Assembly (NCBI RefSeq): GCF_921293095.1
Contig: NC_060247.1
Location: 112,735,111 to 112,799,110, forward strand
Origin: Ischnura elegans
Lineage: Eukaryota > Arthropoda > Insecta > Odonata > Coenagrionidae
Reading direction: 5' to 3'
Length of the DNA: 64,000 nt
The notes beneath the pieces were generated by a model that was not told the origin of the DNA, searched no databases, and saw nothing but the letters and a program-made list of their open reading frames with translations. Positions 34,146 to 47,500 of the stretch are shown here, piece by piece (the stretch's first letter is position 1; each line of letters opens with the position of its first letter). Position numbers and translations under genes: made by a program.

Positions 34146-37100
34146 CAGGACTTCGTCTGTGAAGCAGACTCGGGCCAATAAGGATGCAACCACTGCCCAT
34201 AATGCCTCCAAGAATCCAAAAAGTACCCCGTCTAAAGTTTCTGCGGCAGGGTACCGTCTGCGATCGACTCCTGAAACATCATCGCCCGTCTTAAAGGAGA
34301 GACGGGGAGATGCTTCACCGGATAGCGCCAGATCCACTAAAACACCAGTAAAAAAAAGTGTCCTCAAAATTAACAAAATCGCCAAACTGAAGAGTTCCCC
34401 CTACGCCACTAGATCTTTGTCTCCGCTGGCCTCTGTTCTTAGGAACGGTAAGAGAAAACGAGAGGCGTTGAATATGATACCTAAATTCAAAAAGCGTGTG
34501 CTCGTTGATCGTGATGATACTAAATCAATTTCTGATGGAAATGAAAAGGAAACAGAGCAGAGCCTATCATCTTCAGAGTCACCGCTGAAGCAGTCTCTGA
34601 AAAGGAATGTACCTGTTGAAAGAAGCAGCTTAGAGCCATCTAAGAGGTGTAAAATATCTCATGATGCCGAATCCAAAGTTACTTTGAGTAGAGTTTTACG
34701 CAGGGTTGGTAAACAAGTAGTTAAAAATAAAGTGAAAGATGAAGACCAAATTGAAGCTTCAGAATCTACAGACAGTCCATCTAGCAGATTGTCAGTGAAG
34801 AAGGAATGTGATACAAGTCCGGAACCAAAAAATGTCGAAAGAACCAGCACAGAGCCATCTGAGAGGTGTAAAATATCTCATGAAGACGAATCTAAACTTG
34901 CCTTAAGTAGAGTTACACGCGGGGTTGGTAAACATGTAGCTAAAGATAAAGTGAGAGATGAAGACCAAAGTGAAGCATCAGAATCTTCGGAAAGTTTGTC
35001 GACCAGATCTTCAGTGAAGAAGGTATGTGCTGAAAGTCCGGAACCAAAAAATGTGGAAAGAAATAGCGCAGAGCCATCAAAGAGGAGTAAAAGAACTCAA
35101 GATGCCGAATCCAAACCTGCCTTAGTTAGTAGAGTTACACGCAGAGTTGGCAAACGTGTTGCTAAAGTGAAGAATGAAGACCAAAGTGAAGCATCAGAAT
35201 CTTCGGGAAGTTTGTCGGACAGGTCAGCAGTGAAGAAGGAATGTGATGCAAGCCCGGAACCAAAAAATTCTGATAATGTATGTGATATATCCCTTGATAG
35301 AACTTCCATGGACAAAACACTTGACGAAAGCTGTGGAAGTGCCTTAGAACCAGAAAATACTAGCGGCACTGGAGATCTAATTTCAAAACGTGATTGTGGT
35401 ACTACTTTTGACCTTAGTAAGTGCGAAAATTGTTTGCAACCTGTGATTGTGGATACCAAAGATAACTTGGATTCTGCTGCAAAACCTTTAACTGGATCAG
35501 ACGATTGTTTGCCAGAAATGTTATATCTGAGTGATAGCCAAAACTCCTTCGAAAAAGTGAGCGAATCTTTCAGCCAAGGAACTGATATTCCTAAAACTGA
35601 ACTTGATGGTAGGTGTGAGCTTGATGATTGTAATGACATTTTAAATATTGAAAATAGCTCATCTTCCCTTATGGTGTGCCCAACTTCCCATAATATACAC
35701 AGTGGTGTGAGCCTACCACCTTATGGGCCTGAAGATGAGACAGTATCCGTGAATGCTACCTGTGATTCCCTTTCAATGCTTGATGCAGATGAGTCTATGA
35801 ATGAATTTATGCACGAAATTAGCTCCTCGAAGGGAAGAGAGAACACACTCGACTTTGCAGATTCGTCTAATGACTCCAATCACATAGATGCTACAAGTAT
35901 CATAAAAACTCTGGAGCAAACAGAACGTCTAAGTGATGAAATGGATTCACTATGTAAAGACCAAGGTTTAGAACCTTACATTGACCCAACAAAGGCTGAC
36001 GGCTGTTTGGAGGCAGTGCCAAATGTTGCCATTGAGAACGTCGTTGCCACAATGGGCAGCAGTATGCATCACCGAGATATGAATGAAAATATGAAAGAAA
36101 GTAGCATTCATCTTTCTGTATATGGTGGTGTTAGCTTGAGTGAGAGCTATTCATTTGATTCAGTGGATCATCTCCAAGATTTCAGTGCGAGTATCAGCAA
36201 TTGTGAGCGTCTCACTGCATTGGATATTGAGGGAAGCACTGTATTTAACCCGAACCAAACACCTCCAGTCTCTTACTCTATGCATGTCAGTGAGTCTCTG
36301 GGAATGCCTCCTCAAGTAACGATGGCATCAGAACAAGACGGAGTCACTCACAGTCTTAACGACAGTTTGCCAGTTACAGTGACTGAGTCTCTTGATGCCA
36401 TCACTGCAATGGACACCAAGGGTTTGAGCTCCAATCATGAAGATCAGGGTGAGTGCAACATTTTCACTGAGAATTCATCACAAGGAGCAGGACAAGAGAC
36501 TATCCACACCATCCCCATTAAGTCGCTTGGAGGCACCAGCACCCCTCTTGCTGAAAGTGGTCCCTTGAACGCACACTCTCAACTGGGTGTTGAGCCTCAG
36601 GAAGCCATGCTGGAGTCGCCATTTGTGGAGCAGGCAAGGGAATTGGAGAATCTCAATGGGACTATTCCTGGTGAGGACAGGTCCGGCTTGCAGGAAGGAG
36701 CTGAAGAATTTGTGAGCCAAAATAACGAAAGGTCCAGTAATTCCCCTGAAGACTTGAGCCATAATTGTGATGAAAAAGGAAATTTGCTAAGTCTGAATGA
36801 TTCCGATGAACCGAAGAAGTCCTCTGCTGGCCAGAATGAGGAAGAGGATTTCATTCTTCCTATCCCACCTTCCGTCTCAGATGAGAACCTCTCTGCTGAG
36901 GAGAGTACAGTGCTGGTTTCTGATTCTTCTAAATCTATCCCATCTACACCTTCTGTTCCTGATGTCGATCACTCTTGTCTGAAGAATTCAATGATGGAGT
37001 CTGATTCTTCTTCACCCATGCTTCCTCTACCCTCTGTCTCAGATGTCAACCATATTGTTGTTGAGACTTCAGTGATGGCTTCCAATTCCTTGAAATCCAT

Positions 37101-38547
37101 GTCTCCTATACCTTCTGCTTTGGGTGTCAATCACTCAGTTGTGGGTGATTCATTGATGGTTTCAGATACTTCTAAACCCATCCTTCCTCCACAATCTGAT
37201 TCAGATGTAGACCGCAGTGTTGTAGACTCTTCAGTGATGGCCTCCAATTCATCTAAACCCATGTCTTCTCCTCCTTCTGTCTCAGATATCAATCACTCTG
37301 TTGTGGATGATTCAGTGATAGTTTCAGATTCTTCAAAACCCATGCTTTCTCTAACATCTGATGCAGATGCCAACCACCCTGTTCCGGAGACGTCAGTGAC
37401 GGCCTCCAATTCATTTAAACCTATGCCTCTGGTACCTTCTGTCTCTGATGTTAATCACCCTCATGTGGATAATTCAAGGCTGATTTCAGATTCTCCTAGA
37501 CAAATTGATTTCAGTTCTGATATGGGCAATGCTCAGGACTCCAATGCTGCTAACTCTGATGCAGTTGATGTCAGTGTTGTTGATAGTAATTCTGTGGACA
37601 TTAGTAATGCTGACACCTCTGATGTTGAACTCTGTGATGATGGCATAGATGCTACTGATTCTAATGACGCTGCTACCACTAGTGTTGCAGTCAGTACTGT
37701 TGAAAAGAGTGATTGGAGCGTAAGTGTCACAGGTAATAGTGTCGATGTCATTGATAAGGTTGATGCTAATGATGAGGATGAGAATGCTGTTCTTAATGAG
37801 GAATGTAGTGTCATAGAAAGAGATGCATCCATTGTATCATCTGAGGTGAACGGGACTGTTACAGCTCAATCCAAAGTTGATGTGGTAACTTCGTTAAATG
37901 CCTGTGACACTTCTCTTGAAGTTGAAGGGAAGTGTGAAAGTGTGAATAATGTTGTTGAACTAGAGAAGTCAGTGGATTTAAGTGAACCAGTGGATAGCCC
38001 AACTCATATAAAATCTGACGTGTTTGAAGATGTGGTTGGGAATTCTGAAAAGAGTGAAGTGGAGATGGATGCTCTTTCATCTGCTGTGACTCAGTCTGTG
38101 GATGAGAAGGTTGTGGGGCCCTTGGTGCCTTCCACCTCTTCTAAATCAGAGAGTACTAAAGATGAATCTGTGAGCAAGCCGGAGATCACAATCGAAGAGG
38201 ATTCTGCTGAGCAGCTTGCCATTAAGGAAACTATTCTAAATGCCCTTGGCCTCCAATCATCTCGAGCGGCTTCAATGGCCAAGAGTAGTGTGAGACAGGA
38301 ACTCCCCCCTATTCCATCAAGGACTTCAGGCACCCTGAAAACCATAATAAAAGTTCCCAAGGTGGTTGATAAGAAAAGGACCAGAAATCCTCTGAGACTT
38401 TCATTAGATATCCAAAAGGCCTCTCAAGAGAAAGAGTTGATGAATGCCAAGAGACAATGCACAAGTGATCGACCAGAGTTTAGTGGGCCTCTAAGTGCAG
38501 GCCAAGATGCTGAGCAGGACCCATATACCTTCCGAATTTTCAATGAG
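34132..38547 (+). CDS. long gene coding exon 1 (residues 1-1472)
   Basis: One 4.4 kb exon without stops, start ATG 34132 after an acceptor at 34112. Donor CAATGAG|GTACTT. Reading past the donor adds a short hydrophobic tail ending at a stop (38605-38607), which is probably intron. An unspliced or alternative form ending there cannot be excluded. Confidence 0.85.
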
Positions 38548-41500
38548 GTACTTATGGCTATCGTTTTATTTTTAATTTTTATGCCTGAAACTATTGATAT
38601 GTGTTAGGTAACATTCTTGGATCAAATGAGAGCCAACATTACTCTTTCAGGCTAATATTTCCTCTGGTGATACGTGGGAAGCCTATATTTCAAAACACAA
38701 GTCAAAGTCGCATGGAAACAGTCGAAAATTTTCCTCTGGTGACATTTCCCATTTGGATCATCTTCCTTTCTCGAGGACTTCCATCAATGGTGAGTTATTT
38801 TTTTATTTCTAACTCACTAAGCTATTCAATCTGATGCTTGGTTTGGACTGATGGTATAAGTCTCCTGGGCAAAATTCACAAACTTATTCTTAACTGTGTA
38901 GTATTTCATTGTAAACCCAGGTCGCAGTACATAAGTAAAAGTGAAATATCCAAGAAACCTTAAAAGTCTCCTGGACTTAAGCCACTTGTAGACAGCATGT
39001 GAGTTTTAAACATTAAATTTATGGGGGGAGATAGCTCTTTTGACCTTTAGTTGAGGACCTCGAATCCTGAATCCATAAATCCGGAAAATGAGAAATCCGG
39101 AACTTTTGAAAATTCCTCTGCATAGTGTTACCATTAGCCACCTCATGGCACCACTATACGAGCCTTTTTTTGGGACAAGTAGGAAGTTAGCACACGCTAA
39201 CAGCCCAGGCAGGGAAACAAAGGGATGTCAAAAGCAAAAGAGCCTGAACGCATTTATAAATTAATTAATTAACAAAATATAGAAGCATTTTCACAGATTT
39301 ACTGTCCGACTGAGGAAGGTAACGATAGATATCGCAACATCTGCTAGCTAATGCTATCAACAAAAGCTATTGAACATGAAGAAAAAGATGTATTTATTGC
39401 TCGTTCTCATCCAGTTTTAAGCATGTGTAGTTTATGCTAAGGAAGCTACGGTTGTGATTTGACGACTTATTTGGCAAGTTTTTTGCCTCCTTCGATGTAG
39501 TGTGCTTGAATCCATCTAAGGTGATGAATGTTCTTCTAGGGGTTGTTTGACAGACAATCCACACATTCACATTTAGCTAATTTCTGTGTTAAGCCCAGGC
39601 AGGGAAACAAAGGGATGTCAAAAGCAAAAGAGCCTGAACGCATTTATAAATTAATTAATTAACAAAATATAGAAGCATTTTCACAGATTTACTGTCCGAC
39701 TGAGGAAGGTAACGATAGATATCGCAACATCTGCTAGCTAATGCTATCAACAAAAGCTATTGAACATGAAGAAAAAGATGTATTTATTGCTCGTTCTCAT
39801 CCAGTTTTAAGCATGTGTAGTTTATGCTAAGGAAGCTACGGTTGTGATTTGACGACTTATTTGGCAAGTTTTTTGCCTCCTTCGATGTAGTGTGCTTGAA
39901 TCCATCTAAGGTGATGAATGTTCTTCTAGGGGTTGTTTGACAGACAATCCACACATTCACATTTAGCTAATTTCTGTGTTATGGTTTTATTGCATTAAAA
40001 TACTAAAAAAAAGTGTACCACTTTTCTGTGTGCTGAAGACCAGAAATACAGAAACCCTTTGTTCCCAAGCTTTCCAGATTTGGGGTCCTCAGCTGTATAT
40101 ACTTAAGGGCATCCAAAGGATTCACCCTGGTTTTGAAGTTAGGACCTGTGGATCACTTACCACGTACTCTTCCTTCCATGAATCCATGCTCATCAAAATT
40201 TCCCTCCGTCTCTATAGAATATTCTGAGGATTGGTTTATGTGTTCATTAATTTTTATTTCAACTGTAAATTTTTGTTGATTATTCAATTATTAATGATGA
40301 ACCTCCTTGATTATTAATGATAGTAAATTATTTCATCAATACCTTTCTAACACAGTACTCCATCGTAACTTCCTGAAAACAAAAATATGTAGCTTAGCAT
40401 ACTTGAATATGGTCGTCAAAAACTGTTAGGCCTATACATGAATCAAGCATATTAGGAGCATCGGTGATAGAACTTGAAATTAGAAATAGAACCATTAGTT
40501 CCTTCTTAAATACTTTGATTGTACCTATTTATATTTCACAATAATTTTCAAGAGAAAAAATTCCTTTTGGCCAGGAATCAAACCATGGAGCTTTGAGCTT
40601 TGGCTTACCAGGCTACTTTGCAGACCAATGACCGATGATATAGACTATCAGATATTGCGGAACTTGGATAGTGGTGTGGTCGATTAAGTAAGCCCAGACA
40701 GTTAAAGGTTCATGATTTGATTCCCAGTGCAATATTTTTCCCATGGCAATTAATGTGAATTTCACCTCTGTTATATTGGCGGACTTGATATACTTTACCT
40801 GTGAATAGTGTTTGTAGTTAGTTCTGTTTGAGTTACACACAATTGTGGAAGTAAAGAGGTAACTATGTATTCAAATGTGATGAGGTTCAATTGATTATAG
40901 AGTAGTTTCCTTCATCAAAGTAAATGAAAGGCATTGATTGCTATTCCTTAGCCATCATTAGTGTATTCATAATATGTATATGTACAAATAATTTGGTTTT
41001 ACAAATCCCAGTTTAGACGAATGGTAGTTGTCAATTTTAACCTCCTTTGAAAAAGGCCAGATTGGTGGCCATGTGATGCCACTCCACGTGATGCCACAGG
41101 GACCCAGATGCTATATGAGTACTTAGCCTGGAGTTTTACATTGTCTGAAATTACCAATGCATGCATGAGGCACAGAGCTCAGGGAAATATCTCTTAATTA
41201 TCACTTATTAAAATTACCTTTGTTTGGAAAGCTTTTTCATTTTATAGGGTATTATTAGTTCTTATCCAAGTGGCCTTACACAGAGGCAGCCGGAACCAAA
41301 GTGATGTGACATGGTCTTCTCCCAGCATTCATACTTAGCCATTGCGTTTTCGTGTGCTTGAAAATTTTCGCTTTTCATTTGATCCCTAAGAATAGATATT
41401 GTCATTTAAAAATCTAAAAGCATGAAATACGTACTTCTTCAGTAATAATCTTTCGATTTAGGCAACAAAAAAAAGGAAACCACCCTATTGTCGTGAGAGG

Positions 41501-44500
41501 CAGGCAAAGAGAGTTTAAAAATAGATTGTTGTAAAAATGGACAAATGATTGGGGTTTTTAAGTGGAAATGGGATCAAACCAGCCATGTGCAATGGCGTCC
41601 TGGGTGCATATGCTTAAAAATAAATATGTACATGAAAGAGAAAGTATGGGGTGCAGCCATTCTCCATGTGGCTTTTTTTTTCTCATCTCATTAATATCAC
41701 TTGCATGGCATCCAAAGCATTCAACTTTCATTATTTTAGATTGTGTCCAGGGTCTCAAGCAGTCAGGTAATTCACAAGTATAATATGCAAAATTTTGTTT
41801 GAACAACTTAATTTATCCTTGATGCAATGGTTGAAGAACACTCCATGTGTTAGGCTGCAATAATACAATTTTCACATTTTTCTCTTCTATTGCTAGATGA
41901 GCTGGGAAATTGTCAAATAAGAGTACAGTAAACTCTCGTTATTACGAAGTTGACGGGACCAAAAAAACGGAGGTTCGTAATAGCGAAGCTGGTATGAACG
42001 TTTCAAATAGGAATATTAAAAAAAACAGTATTTAATACATGAGATTAAATTGTGCGTATATAAATAAAAAACAAGGAAAATTTTCTCAATGGAAGAATGC
42101 AGCATGACTCAATCGAGGGTTGATATCTTCCCGAATACAGTAAACGAACTAAATGTGTTTCACGTTGTAACGTTTCATTTAATTACTCTTATTTTCACAC
42201 GTCACTTACAAACATTTTATTGCACTTTTAAATAATACAAACTCGGGAGCAGGGAAACACCCGTCTGCCATAACTATCACAATCCGAGTCCTCCCTTTTC
42301 ACTTCCTCCCGCGCCGTCAACAATCCCAACAATTACCTCACTCCACCTCTGCTGCTTATTATTGCTTGTATTACGTCACACCAAATACCAAAACAAACCA
42401 CTCAAAATTAGGTGTTACAACGTGTAGACGAGACCTTGTTCGTAAGTTGATGAACCTACACTCCGGCCTCGGAGAGTTGTCCGATGACAGGCAGAATGGT
42501 CTAGTTAAGGGTCTTGTTGCAAGGTTGCCAGGTAAGAAAGCGAACTGCCTGTGTCACTTTTAAACAAAAGGGTTCCGTGAAGAAAGGAGCCGGAAAGGAC
42601 GACGAGCGTGAAGGACCCACAGGAATAATCCCTTGTTTTGGAGATTCGAAGAGAGGGCTTGTTTTGGTGGTTCAGGCTTATTTTGGTGCTCCATATGCAC
42701 GTGACAACGTTGTATGACTAGGCGAGGGTGTGAGGTGCATTTGAGGGATAGCGATTGGCTGCAAACTGTGCTAGCGCAGGGTTTTCTTCCCCTCCTTTTG
42801 TGCTGTCATCGGACAACTCTCGCCGGCTGGACTGTATGCAAGACATCGAAGAGTACGGTTATCCTGAAGAATGCAACACCGCATCACAATTGTGTGCTAA
42901 CTCAAGCCTGTGTCACACGGTCAAATTTGCATCAAATTTTTATACAACGGACGCGCAACGTCTCCCACGGTATCAATAGCTTCCACATTTGTTTACATTA
43001 GTATCGTCTTTCGTTTGTTTTCCAACATTTTGGTCCAAATGAGATGCATCGTGGGAAACTCCATCCAGTTGCATAAAAATATTTGGACCAAAAGGTTTGG
43101 TCCAAAGATTTTAATTCCAATTTGACCTTGGGACATTGGCTTCACGATTGTGACGAACTTATATAGCTAAGCGTGCGACACAGTAGGAGCAGAAAAAAAT
43201 CGCTCTCAACGGCGTGGAAGAACGGACAAAACGTTGAACAGTTCCTAACTTTACACCAGATTCAATGATACTTTGTTCAGATTATGCCCAAAGTGCGAGT
43301 TCCTCTGCACCACACCGCGTAACATTGGCCAAATCGAAAGGCGCCAAATTCGAAACCTTGCGTACTGAATATCCGCCTTAATGCCGTTGCTTATTCGTGG
43401 AAACTCCTAATAAAGTTCATTTTCTATCTGCCGGGACCGGGACTGAGGTTAGTAATTTTTTAATAACGAAAATTTCGTAGTAACGTTTCTTTTACTATAG
43501 ATTGGATAGGCCTTATCATCAGGACCAACGGTTTGCTTCGTAATAACAAGAACTTCGTAACAACGTTGTTCGTAGTAACGATAGTCTACTGTAACATTTC
43601 TTAATTTTTTACACCATTCACAGCATCATATGCTCCTAGCCACTGCAAGAATGAAGCAGTCCTCATCTACCCATTTTTATTTGCTTCATAAGTACACGAC
43701 GTTTTTATGCCCTTGAAACATTGAGGATGAGGGGATTTCCCCTCAGCGAGTTTTAATTTGGCACAACTATCCGTATTCGCACATAAAGGAGCAGTCAAAT
43801 GGTCATTACTTTTTTCCCTCCTTTGCAAACATTGACTCAAGTGGCCAGAGATTTGCCCGGGAGAAGGTTAAAAATGAGCCCGTTTTATTGTTATCTATGT
43901 ATATCTAGGGGCTGTAATTATCCAAATTGGTGTTGAGGACAGTAGCCCAGCCTTCCATATCAGTTTCGTCAATACAGATATTTTATGGAAGGATATTTCT
44001 TTCCAGTTTTTAAATCAACCAAACCATTCATCAGAGTAGGGATGTGCAAGTACTCGAAAATTCGAGTCGAGTCGAGTAGTTGGTACTCGACTCGAGTGAT
44101 TCGAGTAGTATTACGAATGTCGAGTCGAGTAGTTTCGGTTACAGAGCTGTCGAGGACAGTAAGTTCATAAATCTGGCGACAGAAGACGCTATCATGGAAA
44201 TCGTGTAGTGACAGTAAACCTCGATTATACGAAGTCAGCGGGACCGGAAAATAGGCACTTCGTAATTTCAAAATGTTTTAATAATTCGCGAAAAAATGTT
44301 TGCTACTGTTCCCATTGCCCTTTTTCTGCCTTTATTGGCCTCGTTTAACGTTTACGGGTGATATTTAAGATAGAAGTTAAAAAATGCTCTTTCTTATTGA
44401 TTTTATGCTGTAAAAGATCATTAAAAAATCATACGATCCTAAACTTCCCATTCTTTTAAGTTGAATATCAAGGATCTTGTCGCTAAAGAAATTCCCGTTC

Positions 44501-47500
44501 ATTTTAGAAAACGTATTCAAATGACAACTTGAAAATTTTTGTACAAGAATTTAATCTGTGGAATTTTGTGGTCAGTAGTGAATAGCAACTGTTATATACG
44601 CATATGATAGATATTTGTTTCCAATGCCTACGAAGTTTTAACGGCAGCCCGCCTAACCGCTATTTGTGACGCCCTCTATCGCTCAGTGACAAAAAAGAGG
44701 GTCATCGCCCGTTTCCAATATAACCCTCGTAGGTTAAGATCTGTAGTTCCTCCCGTATCGTCAGGTGAATTTACGATCTTTTAAATGAGTTCATCATGAT
44801 TCAGTTACAATCATTAAGTACGTATGATATGATTTTCTAGTGGCGAATATTTGAAGTAAATTCTTTTCCGGCACCCCGCACGTCTGCTGTGCTCCATTGT
44901 CTTTGCGGATGTTAAAATGGAAGCCTTTTTATTCGTCATGAAGACCATTGATGCTGGGAGTGAGGTGCCATGTTTACATAATAAGTCTTTCTTCTTTTAT
45001 GCCGACAGGAGCAAGGTTTCTACCTTAGAAAATCTGAAGAAGTATCTTGCATTATAGGGGAAATAAAGAGGGATAGGTTATTATCCATGTTCATTTTTTC
45101 ATACAACACACCTTTTATCATGTCTAAACATATTTAGGTGAAGTATTGGTTCAGTAGCGTGAATTCCCAAAAATGATTCCCCAAAACGTGTACCTTAACC
45201 TCATTTAGTTTCATGAGTCTTTCTCTATCGTATTGAAAATGATGCTAAGTATCATTGATATAGAGAAAAGATTTTTTTATATTAGCATTAAAAATTATTC
45301 ACGCTATTATCGTAAAATAAGTAGTAGCGCGGAAAGGACGAAGGAAATAACTAAGTTCTATTGAAAGTCTGCAGAGAAGAAGGGAGACAATTTTATAATC
45401 GCAACACCTCACACCTTGTGCATAGGTATCAACCGCATTGATGACGAAGGATCTTCGATTGAATCGTCGGCTTATTGTTAGAGGTAGATGGTGCGCCTTA
45501 CCTGGACAGACACCCGAGAAGAATTTAATTCGATTATTATTTAGTTTTTCTTTCTCCCTGCCGCGCTAATATTTATTTCCGTTTATGGCGCGCCTATTTA
45601 TAGCGCTAAAACTAAAAAATCTTATTTTCTAAATCAGCGTAACAAAGCGTCATTTTAAATACGGTTAAGAATGAAACCCGAAAACTAAAGAAGGGCAAGA
45701 TGTTGAGGTATGATTTTCAAGAGTTCACGAAAGTAAACAAATATTGCGAAATTTTAAATCTACTCGATATTTAGAAAATAATCAGCCCAAAACACGACGT
45801 ATTTCAAGCATCATTTATGTATGTTGATCATGTTTATAGTGGGTTAGCATAACCAAAATATAAGCTCATAATTTCAGACTGACGCCAGGTTTTGACTCAA
45901 TCTTTTCAAATATTTAGCAGAATTTTTGATCCCATGAACATAAAATAATGGGTTTTAAAAAGTTGGTGTTTCGTTTAGTTTTTCCCAATATCTATGCGAT
46001 CCGTGCTTCCTAACTTGGCCATAATGTTTAGGGTCAATTACGGAATTGACGAGGCAGGTAGCCCTGCCGTATCTTTGCGTGAACAGAGTGGGAGGGTATG
46101 CTAATCCGCCAAGTCTCACGGGAGCAAGAACAGACTTAAAATGTGTCACGAAATGACAAAACACGTGTCGTAGCCAATAAAATGAATGCGGGTGACAAAG
46201 CTTTCCTCTTCATTTCCACAAAAATGGAAAATACTTCTCCAGCCTCTCTCCAGTTAGAAACTTACCCCTGTTGCCGGTAGAGATGAACCATACACTTCCA
46301 CAGTCAGATAGCATTCCAAAGGGGTGGGGTAAATAAGAGTGGGATGGGTGCCGCCTGGTTGAGGAAGTGGGGATATAGGATAAAGAGAGGTGCAGCGGAT
46401 GGGAGGAGGGGTGGGTAAAGGGCCTTGAGCCTTGTCTGAGACTACGTTTGGGGGCCGTGTTTTTTTACGACGCACTAATGGTCATCACCGGAAAATGATT
46501 GGGAAGGGGAGAAATGCTGGTGGAGGGGGGTTCGGGATGCGTAAGTTGGATGTCAGGAAGATCAGCAAAAGGCCGGAAGATAGAGTAAACAAAGGTATTG
46601 GAAAGAAAGATCTCTGGGAATGGGGAACGGATGGGAGTGCTACAAGGAAGTTCATGGTTAGAGTTGGAAGTGCCTCTTCATTACGAGTAGCCTGCAAAAT
46701 AAATTGGTGTTAAAAAGAGCCCAATATTTAAGATACTCCTCCTCACTTTCATCTTCGTCTTCACTGCTGTCATGTATGTCTAGTCCCGGCTGCTGCTTCT
46801 ACTCCACTGTTTGCTGCTTAGACACTCGCTAGGCACTGCCTGAAGCCCTTCGCAAATTCTCTCATGAATTTAGTTCAAGCCCATACCTTACGATTCAGCG
46901 CTTACAGGACGAAAGACAGCCAGACACTGCCTCCTTCGTGGATGGATAGCAAGGTAATTATGTGAAAACTTAATGCACAGAATCGTCAAATCCCCGTTCT
47001 AATTGGTAATAAAGGAGCCATTTCGCCCTTAATATTGGCGTGTGTGTAAAGTATTACATCATCTGTGATATCCTTACTACATCTCCCCACCTAGTCGTTG
47101 ACAACCGCAGTATTTTCCCCGACCTTTCCCCCCTCCGAAATGTAACGTTGTCTCTAAAATGAAACTTAATAATGAAAAATATTTCCTCCATCTTTGAGTG
47201 TATTCATTCTCTTCCCTCCTCATATATCCAACTGTTGATTTAAAATTTATTGTCACGAGGTCGCGTATTTACCGACAAGAATGTTGAAGTTTGATTAATG
47301 TTAATGGCTTTCAGCATTTTCTTGGATATGAATGATTCAATTATGTAGGGTTTAAGTGGGAGTGTAAGAAATACCCCGCGCAATTATCTTCACATGTTAA
47401 ACTGCGAAGTATTGTGGTCGCGATGTTTACGATTAGGCACATAAATAGGGGAATTGCATTATCCATGATTATTTAACTGAACTCTTACGTCTCCTCGATT

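Noticed and set aside
34659-38360. Long antisense frames opposite the big exon, up to 180 codons
   Set aside because: They follow from the serine codon bias of the sense frame and have no start context or recognisable domain.
38548-38607. Hydrophobic tail reading on from exon 1 of the long gene
   Set aside because: It follows a donor (GAG|GTACTT), and the next exon joins in phase, so it is most likely intron. Kept only as an alternative ending.
46254-46713. Basic, Gly/Arg-rich frames inside the nested pogo-type element
   Set aside because: They show neither a DDE transposase signature nor a helix-turn-helix. They occur on both strands of one GC-rich patch.
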